From Planctomycetaceae bacterium (lineage in GTDB: Bacteria; Planctomycetota; Phycisphaerae; Phycisphaerales; UBA1924), in assembly GCA_021294835.1 (NCBI GenBank), contig JAJTDF010000024.1:1-38816 (forward strand): a DNA stretch of 38,816 nucleotides, in the 5' to 3' direction. Each line of letters starts with the position of its first letter. Positions within the stretch are counted from its first letter, which is position 1. The notes under the pieces were generated by a model. The model had not been told where the DNA came from. It did no database searches and saw only the letters and a list, made by a program, of their open reading frames with translations. Made by a program: the position numbers and the translations under genes. Below are positions 25,708 through 32,365 of the stretch, piece after piece.

Positions 25708-26147
25708 CCAGTGCCCCGTCCATCCTGACCGCTGAACCGGCCGATTGTGCGAGCCACCGCGCACATTCTGCACCGGTCGCCCCTGCCGAACCAGGCAGGC
25801 CCGAATTGGCCGCCGCCCTTTCCGCGCTGGCCCCCCTCCTTGACGACCACATCGCCGCCGGCGCCGATACCGCCCGGCAGGCCCACCAACGCCTCAACGT
25901 CGACCCCGCCGACGTCCGCAAGGGCCTCGGCCAGCTCGTCCTCACCCTCGTTCAGCTCATCCACGAACTGCTCGAGCGACAGGCCATCCGCCGCATGGAC
26001 GCCGGCGACCTCACACCCGAGCAGGCCGACGCCGTCGGCACCACCCTCATGCTCCAGACCCAGGAGATCGAGAACCTCTGCGCCCACTTCGGCCTTGATC
26101 GTTCCGACCTCACCCTCGACCTTGGACCCCTCGGGAGACTGCTGTAA
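25704..26147 (+). CDS. gvpK: Gas vesicle protein GvpK
   Basis: A 147-residue protein with the GvpK core from about residue 55: 'RLNVDPADVRKGLGQLVLTL', 'VQLIHELLERQAIRRMDAGD' and 'LTPEQADAVGTTLMLQTQEI', closing with 'FGLDRSDLTLDLGPLGRLL', which is the standard GvpK end. GvpK is an accessory protein needed for vesicle formation in several hosts. The start is GTG at 25704, overlapping the GvpS-like stop; an earlier ATG at 25647 lies inside that gene and is less likely. The first ~45 residues are low-complexity. Confidence 0.88.
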   Translation: MTSAPSILTAEPADCASHRAHSAPVAPAEPGRPELAAALSALAPLLDDHIAAGADTARQAHQRLNVDPADVRKGLGQLVLTLVQLIHELLERQAIRRMDAGDLTPEQADAVGTTLMLQTQEIENLCAHFGLDRSDLTLDLGPLGRLL

Positions 26148-26159
26148 ACCAGCCCACCA

Positions 26160-26591
26160 ATGAGCGCCCGCGGCCCACAACACACCATCAACACCTCCAA
26201 CCTTGCCGACCTGCTTGAGCGGGTCCTGGACAAGGGCGTGGTCATCGCCGGCGACATCAAGGTCAAGCTGGTGGATATCGAACTGCTCACCATCCAGTTG
26301 CGGCTGGTGATCTGCTCGGTGGACAAGGCCAAGGAAATGGGCATGGATTGGTGGGCCAACCACCCGATCATCAAACCGCTGGAGGTTGAGCCCAAGCCCC
26401 TGCCTGCGATCGACGCCACCATCGCCCGGCTCGAAGACCGCATCAAGTCGCTGGAGGCCGAGCTTTCCGGCCGCCCTTCGCTTGCCGCAGACCGGCCGCT
26501 GGCGGCAGCGGCGCAGCCCGTCGCCATCCCGACCCTGTCAACGCTCCCCTCCCGTCCCGTCTACCCGCCGCCATCGCCACCCGCCGCCTGA
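26160..26591 (+). CDS. gvpJ: Gas vesicle protein GvpJ
   Basis: A 143-residue GvpA-fold protein. Core at about residues 12-62: 'NLADLLERVLDKGVVIAGDI', 'KVKLVDIELLTIQLRLVICS' and 'VDKAKEMGMDWW'. The 'VIAGDI' and 'DKAKEMGMDWW' elements are typical of bacterial GvpJ, a minor shell/tip protein, and not of GvpA, which has 'VIDAFARVS' and ends sooner. A coiled segment 'IARLEDRIKSLEAEL' and a Pro/Ala-rich tail follow. It is the member of this cluster closest to the structural protein, but it should not be taken as GvpA itself. Starts 12 bases after gvpK. Confidence 0.87.
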   Translation: MSARGPQHTINTSNLADLLERVLDKGVVIAGDIKVKLVDIELLTIQLRLVICSVDKAKEMGMDWWANHPIIKPLEVEPKPLPAIDATIARLEDRIKSLEAELSGRPSLAADRPLAAAAQPVAIPTLSTLPSRPVYPPPSPPAA

Positions 26592-26635
26592 CCGCACTTT
26601 CGCCGACCAGCACGTCCAAGCCCTGCCGTCAAGCC

Positions 26636-27235
26636 ATGCCATCGCCCCGCACCCTCACCATCGTGCCCATCGCGCACACCCAGGCTGATCTGGGCACCCT
26701 GGCGCCGTCCGCCGCGCACGCCCCCGGCGCCGCCGACCGCACTGCAGTGGTCAGCGCCCTGTGGACCGCCATCGAGCACTGGGCACAGAACACTCTGCTC
26801 ACCGCCCAGTCCTCCCGACATGTCATCCTTCAGGACGGCCTCCCCATCGACGCCGATGTGCAGAGACTCGTCGCCGAAGTCGCCGCCGCCGGGTCCCGCA
26901 ACCACGCGCTGCTGCTGCGGCTCATGCAGGCCGGCCACACCGTGCTTGGCACCGAGTCTCCTGAGCTGCTCATCGAGGAACTAAACCTCGCCAGACGCCT
27001 GGCCGCCGACCCGGCCCTTGCCGCTGATCCGCGGATCGTCACCCGTCGACGCGCCCTGCTTGAGATGCGAGATCGCTTCATCGCAGACCGCGCCGCCGCC
27101 GTCATCACCGACCACACCCCCGGCGTGCTGTTCATCGGCGCCGCTCACGATGTCGCCTCCATACTCGCCCGCTCCTCGCCCGACATCGCCGTCGCCCGAC
27201 CCGCTCTGGCTTGCGCCCCAACCAAAGCGGCCTGA
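26636..27235 (+). CDS. Unrecognised protein inside the gas vesicle cluster
   Basis: A 199-residue protein I cannot name. It has no signal peptide and no membrane segment. Visible blocks are 'LTIVPIAHTQADLGTL' at the N-terminus, 'HVILQDGLPIDADVQRLVAE' near 62-81, 'AAAGSRNHALLLRLMQAGHT' near 83-102, 'VLGTESPELLIEELNLARRL' near 103-122, 'RRALLEMRDRFIADRAAAVI' near 142-161 and 'GVLFIGAAHDVASIL' near 167-181. The two His motifs (IAHT and GAAHD) with the acidic GTES/EE block loosely recall the TraB/GumN/ChaN group of putative metal-dependent hydrolases; this is inference only. Its codon use matches its neighbours and it sits between gvpJ and gvpH, so a role in vesicle biogenesis or its control is likely. 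Confidence 0.7.
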   Translation: MPSPRTLTIVPIAHTQADLGTLAPSAAHAPGAADRTAVVSALWTAIEHWAQNTLLTAQSSRHVILQDGLPIDADVQRLVAEVAAAGSRNHALLLRLMQAGHTVLGTESPELLIEELNLARRLAADPALAADPRIVTRRRALLEMRDRFIADRAAAVITDHTPGVLFIGAAHDVASILARSSPDIAVARPALACAPTKAA

Positions 27236-27338
27236 TCTCCCGGCTTACCTCCCTCCTCACGCCAACCTTGCCGGGTGTTCACCCCCGCCTCCAGCCCCAT
27301 CCCAAAGCCCACCCCGCCCCTGTGTCGATGCACCATCG

Positions 27339-27366
27339 TCCGGGCCCGGGAAATCCCGCGCCCGGA
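27339..27366 (+). repeat. Strong hairpin before gvpH
   Basis: TCCGGGCCCGGG pairs with CCCGCGCCCGGA (11 of 12 pairs) around an AAAT loop. It lies in the 190-base gap between the unrecognised gene and gvpH, the widest gap in the cluster. No T-run follows, so partial termination, RNA processing or protection of the downstream message are all possible. Confidence 0.5.
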
Positions 27367-27425
27367 CACATGCAAACCCCTTCCCCACTCCCCCCGGCCC
27401 GGTCCGCAACCGCACGGAGCAGCCC

Positions 27426-28016
27426 ATGCCCCCCACCCCACCGCCTTCCAACAACCCCTCCGGCTCCGCACGTCGCTCCGCCATCCCGTCCCGCACGAAC
27501 ACCGGCCGTTCCGGTGGCGGCATTGAGGGCATGCTCTCCGGCCTCTCCGACCTGCTCAAGACCCTTGGTGAACTCGCTGAGAAGGGCCAGGAATTCAAAA
27601 ACACCGTCGGTGAGAACGCCTCCTCCGGCAACCCCGGCAAGGACGTGAAGTTCCATTACGGCTTCTCCATCAAGACCATGAACAACGGCTCGGAACTCAA
27701 GGTCGAGCCGTTCGGCAACCAGTTCAAACGCGACGAGAACACCGGCGACGCCACCGTCGACGAGATCCGCGAGCCCATGGCCGACGTGCTGGAAGAGTCC
27801 GACCACACCCTGGTGGTGCTGGAGATGCCCGGCGTCGGCCCCGATGACGTCAAGCTCGATCTGCAGGGCGACGTGCTGACCATCACCGCCGAACGGCGGG
27901 GCAAGCGTTACCGCAAGGAAGTCCTGCTGCCCGGCGAGAACGCCGTCTACGACCTCGCCACCCTCGCGGTCACCTGCAACAACGGCGTCGTCGAGATCCG
28001 CTGCCCGCGCCGCTGA
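27426..28016 (+). CDS. gvpH: GvpH-like Hsp20/alpha-crystallin chaperone
   Basis: A 196-residue protein. After a Pro/Ser-rich start, residues 32-55 ('GGIEGMLSGLSDLLKTLGEL' then 'AEKGQEF') and 'HYGFSIKTMNNG' match the N-terminal region of gas vesicle GvpH. Residues about 105-196 form an alpha-crystallin domain: 'REPMADVLEESDHTLVVLEM', 'PGVGPDDVKLDLQGDVLTIT' and the final 'NNGVVEIRCPRR'. Small-heat-shock GvpH in haloarchaea stabilises vesicle proteins and affects GvpE turnover; in bacteria a chaperone role for aggregation-prone shell proteins is likely. The ATG at 27426 is chosen because upstream residues in frame are shadow sequence. It precedes a CDC48-type ATPase, which fits a folding/unfolding pair. 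Confidence 0.83.
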   Translation: MPPTPPPSNNPSGSARRSAIPSRTNTGRSGGGIEGMLSGLSDLLKTLGELAEKGQEFKNTVGENASSGNPGKDVKFHYGFSIKTMNNGSELKVEPFGNQFKRDENTGDATVDEIREPMADVLEESDHTLVVLEMPGVGPDDVKLDLQGDVLTITAERRGKRYRKEVLLPGENAVYDLATLAVTCNNGVVEIRCPRR

Positions 28017-28100
28017 CGCGCTGCGCATCAGCCACCGCCCGCTCTCCCTCCCCTCCGCGAACCCCAGCCCCGCACCCCGTCGCGCCCCGGAGCACCGCCC

Positions 28101-30284
28101 ATGGCCATCGACACCGACCCCACCCCCGGCGCGCCCCCCGCCGCCGACAAAGGCCCCACCATCCAGCTCCGCGTCGCCGAAGCCCTCAGCAAAGACGTCG
28201 GCCGCGCACTGGCCCGGATGGACCCCGACGACCTCAAGAAGCTCAACCTGGCCATCGGCGACACCGTGCTGGTCTCCGGCAAGCGCACCACCGTCGCCAA
28301 GGCCATGCCCGCACTGAAAGAGAACCGCGGCAAGGGCGTGGTCCAGCTCGACGGCCTCTCCCGCGCCAACTCTGGCGCCGGACTTGACGACACCGTCACC
28401 CTCCGCAAGGTCGCCTGCCGACCTGCCGACACCATCACCCTCCAGGCCACCACCATCCGCCCGGCCGACCGCGACCTCAAGTACATCGGCTCACTCCTCG
28501 ACGGCCTGCCGGTCACCAGCGGCGACCGCATCCGCGCTGCCTTGTTCGGCTCCCGCTCCGCCGAGTTCGTCGTTGAGAAGACCGCCCCCACCGGCGCACC
28601 GGTGCTGATCAACCCGTCCACCCGGCTGGTCATCTCCGGCGCCCCCTCCGCCGCCGCCAAGCCCGGCAGCCCCGCCTCCCAGCCTGGCTCGGGCATCTCG
28701 TACGAAGACATCGGCGGCCTCAAGCCCCAGGTCTCCCGCATCCGCGAGATGATCGAACTGCCCCTGCGCTACCCCGAGGTCTTCGAGCGCCTCGGCATCG
28801 ACCCGCCCAAGGGCGTGCTGCTGCACGGCCCGCCCGGCTGCGGCAAGACCCTGATCGCCCGCGCCATCGCCCACGAGACCGACGCCAACTTCTTCACCAT
28901 CTCCGGCCCGGAGATCGTCCACAAGTTCTACGGGGAATCCGAGGCCCACCTCCGCAAGATCTGGCAGGAGGCCACCGCCAAGGGTCCGTCGATCATCTTC
29001 CTCGATGAGATCGACTCCATCGCCCCCAAGCGCGAGAACACCCAGGGCGAGGTCGAAAAGCGCATCGTCGCCCAGTTGCTCGCCCTGATGGACGGCCTCA
29101 ACCGCCGCGCCAACGTCATCGTCATCGCCGCCACCAACCTCCCCAACAACATCGACCCCGCGCTCCGCCGCCCCGGCCGGTTTGATCGCGAGATCGCCAT
29201 CCCCATCCCAGACCGCAACTCCCGCCGCCACATCCTCGACATCCACTCCCGGGGCATGCCGCTGGACGTCTCGGTCAACCTCGACCACCTCGCCGACATC
29301 ACCCACGGCTACGTCGGCGCTGATCTGGAGGCCCTCTGCCGCGAGGCCGCCATGGCCGCCCTCCGCACCATCATGGCCGAGATCGACTTCAAGCAGGCCT
29401 CCATCCCCTACGCCACGCTCCAGAAGCTCCACGTCACCCAGGAGCACTTCCAGGCCGCCTTCAACGAGATCGAGCCCTCCGCCGTCCGCGAGGTCTTCGT
29501 CGAAGTCCCCACCGTCGCCTGGAGCGACATCGGCGGCCTGCAGGACGTCAAAGACAAGCTCATCGAGGCCGTTGAGTGGCCCCTCAAGCACGGCGACATC
29601 TTCCGCTCCGCCGGCGTCAAGCCCGCCAAGGGCATCCTGCTCGTCGGCCCCCCCGGCGTCGGCAAGACCCTGCTCGCCAAGGCCGTCGCCACCCAGAGCC
29701 AGGCCAACTTCATCTCCGTCAAAGGCCCCGAACTGATCAGCAAGTACGTCGGCGAGAGCGAGAAGGGCCTGCGTGACATCTTCCGCAAGGCCCGCCGCGC
29801 CGCCCCCTGCATCATCTTCTTCGACGAGATCGACGCCGTCATCCCCAACCGCGCCGCCAACACCGGCGACCAGGTCGCCAACCGCTTCCTCTCCCAGTTC
29901 CTCGCCGAGATGGACGGCGTGGAGGACCTCCGCGACGTGCTCGTCCTGGGCGCCACCAACCGGCTGGATCTTCTGGATGCCGCCGTCATCCGCCCCGGCC
30001 GCTTCGATCACATCGTGCAGATCCCCAACCCCGACGAAGCCTCCCGCGCTGCCATCTTCTCGGTGCACATGCGCGGCAAGCCCGTCGACCCGGCCGTCTC
30101 CCCGGCCGACCTGGCCCGCCGCGCCCCCGGAGCCAGCGGAGCCCAGATCGCCTCGGTGTGCGCCCGCGCCGCCATGCGGGCCGTCCGCCGAGCCGTCGCC
30201 GACATCGGCAGCACCCCGCCCGCCGCCGTGCTGATCACCCCCGACGATTTCAACCACGCCCTCGCCGAGGAGTTCGAAGTCTGA
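28101..30284 (+). CDS. CDC48/p97-type double AAA+ ATPase
   Basis: A 727-residue cytoplasmic AAA+ unfoldase. N-domain (about 10-115) with 'LRVAEALSKDVGRALARMDP' and a double-psi barrel pattern; D1 with 'EDIGGLKPQVSRIREMIELP', Walker A 'GPPGCGKTLIA' from residue 243 and Walker B 'IIFLDEIDSIAPKR'; D2 with 'SDIGGLQDVKDKLIEAVEWP', Walker A 'GPPGVGKTLLA' from residue 516 and Walker B 'IIFFDEIDAVIPNR', followed by 'ATNRLDLLDAAVIRPGRFDH'. Both ATPase sites look intact. The MoxR-type GvpN ATPase usual in vesicle clusters is absent, and this unrelated AAA+ protein stands in the cluster instead. It probably remodels GvpF/J complexes or aggregates with GvpH. CGGAG lies 7 bases before the ATG. Confidence 0.92.
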   Translation: MAIDTDPTPGAPPAADKGPTIQLRVAEALSKDVGRALARMDPDDLKKLNLAIGDTVLVSGKRTTVAKAMPALKENRGKGVVQLDGLSRANSGAGLDDTVTLRKVACRPADTITLQATTIRPADRDLKYIGSLLDGLPVTSGDRIRAALFGSRSAEFVVEKTAPTGAPVLINPSTRLVISGAPSAAAKPGSPASQPGSGISYEDIGGLKPQVSRIREMIELPLRYPEVFERLGIDPPKGVLLHGPPGCGKTLIARAIAHETDANFFTISGPEIVHKFYGESEAHLRKIWQEATAKGPSIIFLDEIDSIAPKRENTQGEVEKRIVAQLLALMDGLNRRANVIVIAATNLPNNIDPALRRPGRFDREIAIPIPDRNSRRHILDIHSRGMPLDVSVNLDHLADITHGYVGADLEALCREAAMAALRTIMAEIDFKQASIPYATLQKLHVTQEHFQAAFNEIEPSAVREVFVEVPTVAWSDIGGLQDVKDKLIEAVEWPLKHGDIFRSAGVKPAKGILLVGPPGVGKTLLAKAVATQSQANFISVKGPELISKYVGESEKGLRDIFRKARRAAPCIIFFDEIDAVIPNRAANTGDQVANRFLSQFLAEMDGVEDLRDVLVLGATNRLDLLDAAVIRPGRFDHIVQIPNPDEASRAAIFSVHMRGKPVDPAVSPADLARRAPGASGAQIASVCARAAMRAVRRAVADIGSTPPAAVLITPDDFNHALAEEFEV

Positions 30285-31195
30285 TCACCGACCCCGCCCA
30301 CATCGATCCGCAGCGGGCGCTCTACCTCGCCTGCGTCGGCGAAGCCGGCCCGCTGGCAGGCTTCACCCACCCCGGCCTGGAACCCGGCCAGCAGGCCGTG
30401 GTTCGCACCCTTCCAGCCGCCAGTGAAGGGGTAAACCACGCCGCTCTGGCCGCCGTGGTCATCCCCGTGCCCCGCACCATGTTCACCGGGGCCGACGCCG
30501 AACTGCGCCTGGCCGACGTGCAGTGGCTCGCCCCCCGCGCCGCCGCCCACGAGGCCGTCGTCCTCGCCGCCGGCGCCCGCGCCACCGTGCTCCCGCTGCG
30601 ATTCGGCGCTGTCTTCTCCTCCGCCCACGCGCTCGACGCCACACTCGCCGCCGCCCGGGGCATCATCACCGAGTTCCTCGCCGCCCACCGCCACGCCGCC
30701 GAGTTCACCCTCCGCGTCGAGGTCGATCTCGCCGCTGTTCGCACCCCGCCCGCCGCGCCGCCGCCCCGGCCCTCGGGCGCTGCGTATCTCACCGCCCGCA
30801 AGGCCCAGATCACCACGCCCGCCCAGCCTGATCCGGCCACCCTCGCCGCCGCCTCGCTGGCCACCTCCGCCCTGCAGCACACCCTCGCCTCGCTCTCCGC
30901 CCCCTCACCTTTGCTCCGCCTTGGCGAGCCCCGCACCGCCAAGGCCGACGGCAAGCACATCACCCGCCTGCCCGTGCTCCTCGCGATGCCCGACGGCCCG
31001 GACCGCCTGCTCGCCGCCGCCCACAGCGCCAGCGCCTCGCTCGCCTCCAAGGGCATCGCCGTCAGCGTCACCGGCCCCTGGCCGCTCTACTCGTTCACCC
31101 CGGCCATCCCCGTGCTCGATGCTCCGCCTCCCGCCGCCACCACCGCGGGCCTGACCAGCAACGCACCGCTCACCCCCGCATCCGTCTCCGCTTGA
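30281..31195 (+). CDS. gvpF: Gas vesicle protein GvpF/L, probable CTG start
   Basis: A 304-residue GvpF/L-family protein. N-terminal 'QRALYLACVGEAGPLAGF' is the usual first beta strand; 'AHEAVVLAAGARATVLPLRF' with 'GAVF' is the family's central motif ('HE.V......VLPLRFGTVF'); 'AYLTARKAQ' and the end 'VTGPWPLYSF' are also diagnostic. GvpF binds GvpA monomers and starts assembly. No ATG, GTG or TTG is found at a suitable place: the first in-frame ATG would remove the conserved N-terminus. CTG at 30281 overlaps the CDC48 stop (CTGA), and GAGGAG stands 8 bases before it. This mirrors the ATGA/GTGA overlaps elsewhere in the cluster. The ~30 C-terminal residues are Pro/Ala/Thr-rich. Confidence 0.8.
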   Translation: MITDPAHIDPQRALYLACVGEAGPLAGFTHPGLEPGQQAVVRTLPAASEGVNHAALAAVVIPVPRTMFTGADAELRLADVQWLAPRAAAHEAVVLAAGARATVLPLRFGAVFSSAHALDATLAAARGIITEFLAAHRHAAEFTLRVEVDLAAVRTPPAAPPPRPSGAAYLTARKAQITTPAQPDPATLAAASLATSALQHTLASLSAPSPLLRLGEPRTAKADGKHITRLPVLLAMPDGPDRLLAAAHSASASLASKGIAVSVTGPWPLYSFTPAIPVLDAPPPAATTAGLTSNAPLTPASVSA

Positions 31196-31205
31196 GCACC
31201 TGCCC

Positions 31206-31946
31206 ATGGCCCTCACACCCGTACCCGCCTCCGCCCCCTGCCTGCTGCTGGCCATCGCTGCAGACAGCGACCTCCCCGCTGCCGCATCGCTGCCGCCCCA
31301 GGCCACCGCCGTCCGCGCGTCCGGACTGGTCGCCCTCTGCCTCCCCGCTTCCGCCACCGTGCCCCAGTTTGCCGACGCCCTGCACGCACTCGCCGCCACC
31401 TGCCACTGCCTCACCGCCCGCTTCGGCGACCTCCACCCCGATGCCGACTCGGTCACCCGCGTGCTCCACCTCCGGCGTGATGCCCTGCTGGCCGACCTCT
31501 CCGCCACCCGTTCGCTGCGCGAGTGGACACTGCACCTCCGCGCCCCCGTCTTCACCACCAGCACGCCCGAAACCCCCGCGCCCGCAACCACGCCCGCCTC
31601 CACCTCCGGCCTGGCCTTCCTCGCCGCCCGCCGCGCCGCCCACGCCGCCGTTGACGGCCTGCCCCCTCACCTGCCCGCCCTGGTCCGCACCCGCCTGGCC
31701 CCGCTGCTGGCCCTCGCCCACGCCCACACCCTCCGCCCGCCCACCCCGCGCCTGCCCCACGCCACCCTCGCCCTGCTCGCCCCGGCCCACGCCGAGGCCG
31801 ATCTACACGAGGCCGCCGCGTGGATCGCCGCCCACAACCCCGACCTCCGCCCCCTCACCCTCACCGGCCCCTGGCCAGCCACCCCCGCGTTGGCCGCCTC
31901 CGCCGCTGCGCCAATCCCCGCACCCCAGGTCGCGCTGGCGGGCTGA
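31206..31946 (+). CDS. Second GvpF/L-family protein, divergent
   Basis: A 246-residue protein that follows the first GvpF/L by 10 bases. The match is weaker: an N-terminal strand 'APCLLLAIAADSDLPAA', a middle segment 'HALAATCHCLTARFGDLHPD' in place of the VLPLRFG motif, a segment 'GLAFLAARRAAHAAVDGLPP', and the ending 'LTLTGPWPATPAL', which matches the C-terminal signature of GvpF/L. Very rich in Ala, Pro and Leu. The first protein may play the GvpF role and this one that of GvpL, but the names cannot be fixed from sequence. It is the last recognisable vesicle gene; xseB follows after 19 bases, probably on the same transcript. Confidence 0.7.
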   Translation: MALTPVPASAPCLLLAIAADSDLPAAASLPPQATAVRASGLVALCLPASATVPQFADALHALAATCHCLTARFGDLHPDADSVTRVLHLRRDALLADLSATRSLREWTLHLRAPVFTTSTPETPAPATTPASTSGLAFLAARRAAHAAVDGLPPHLPALVRTRLAPLLALAHAHTLRPPTPRLPHATLALLAPAHAEADLHEAAAWIAAHNPDLRPLTLTGPWPATPALAASAAAPIPAPQVALAG

Positions 31947-31965
31947 TCGCCCCTAAAGATCAGCC

Positions 31966-32259
31966 ATGTCCACCCCCAAGCCCAACCCCGCCGACTCCAG
32001 CCCCTTGGCCGACCTCTCCTTCGAGCAGGCGCAGGACGAACTGGAGTCCATCATCGCCCGCGTCGAAGCCGGCGAGGTCGGCCTGGAAGAGTCCATCACG
32101 CAGTACGAGCGGGGCGTCGCCCTCCTCGCCCACTGCAAGGCCATCCTCGACAAAGCCGAGCAGCGCTTCACCGAACTGACCGCCAAGGGCGAGGTCAAGG
32201 CCGCCTCCGCCGCCTCCCCCTCCGCCCCCCGCGAGCCCGGCTCGATCCGAGGCCAGTAA
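31966..32259 (+). CDS. xseB: Exodeoxyribonuclease VII small subunit
   Basis: A 97-residue protein with the XseB core at residues 18-68: 'SFEQAQDELESIIARVEAGE', 'VGLEESITQYERGVALLAHC' and 'KAILDKAEQRFTEL'. XseB binds the XseA large subunit to degrade single-stranded DNA. xseA is not in the window. The last eight codons and the stop fall within the first copy of a 25-base tandem repeat, so the tail 'EPGSIRGQ' may have been created by repeat expansion. Normal family length is about 70-85 residues. Confidence 0.92.
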   Translation: MSTPKPNPADSSPLADLSFEQAQDELESIIARVEAGEVGLEESITQYERGVALLAHCKAILDKAEQRFTELTAKGEVKAASAASPSAPREPGSIRGQ

Positions 32260-32309
32260 GCCCGGCTCGATTCGAGGCCAGTAAGCCCGGGTCCACCCGG
32301 GGCCAGTAA
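32235..32309 (+). repeat. Three-copy 25-base tandem repeat over the end of xseB
   Basis: Three adjacent copies of exactly 25 bases at 32235-32259, 32260-32284 and 32285-32309. Each begins GCCCGG and ends GGCCAGTAA. Copies 1 and 2 differ at one base; copy 3 differs from copy 1 at four. Copy 1 ends with the xseB stop codon. Each copy can fold into a short hairpin (CTCG/CGAG in copies 1 and 2, CCCGGG/CCCGGG in copy 3). Confidence 0.9.
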
Positions 32310-32365
32310 CCTCCCCCGCCACCTCACTCCTCCACAGCCCCACCCGCCAACCGCAAGGACGCACG

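Noticed and set aside
26160-26591. Calling this gene gvpA, the main shell protein
   Set aside because: It has the GvpJ-type segments (VIAGDI, DKAKEMGMDWW) and a long tail with a coiled region, whereas GvpA is short and has a different core.
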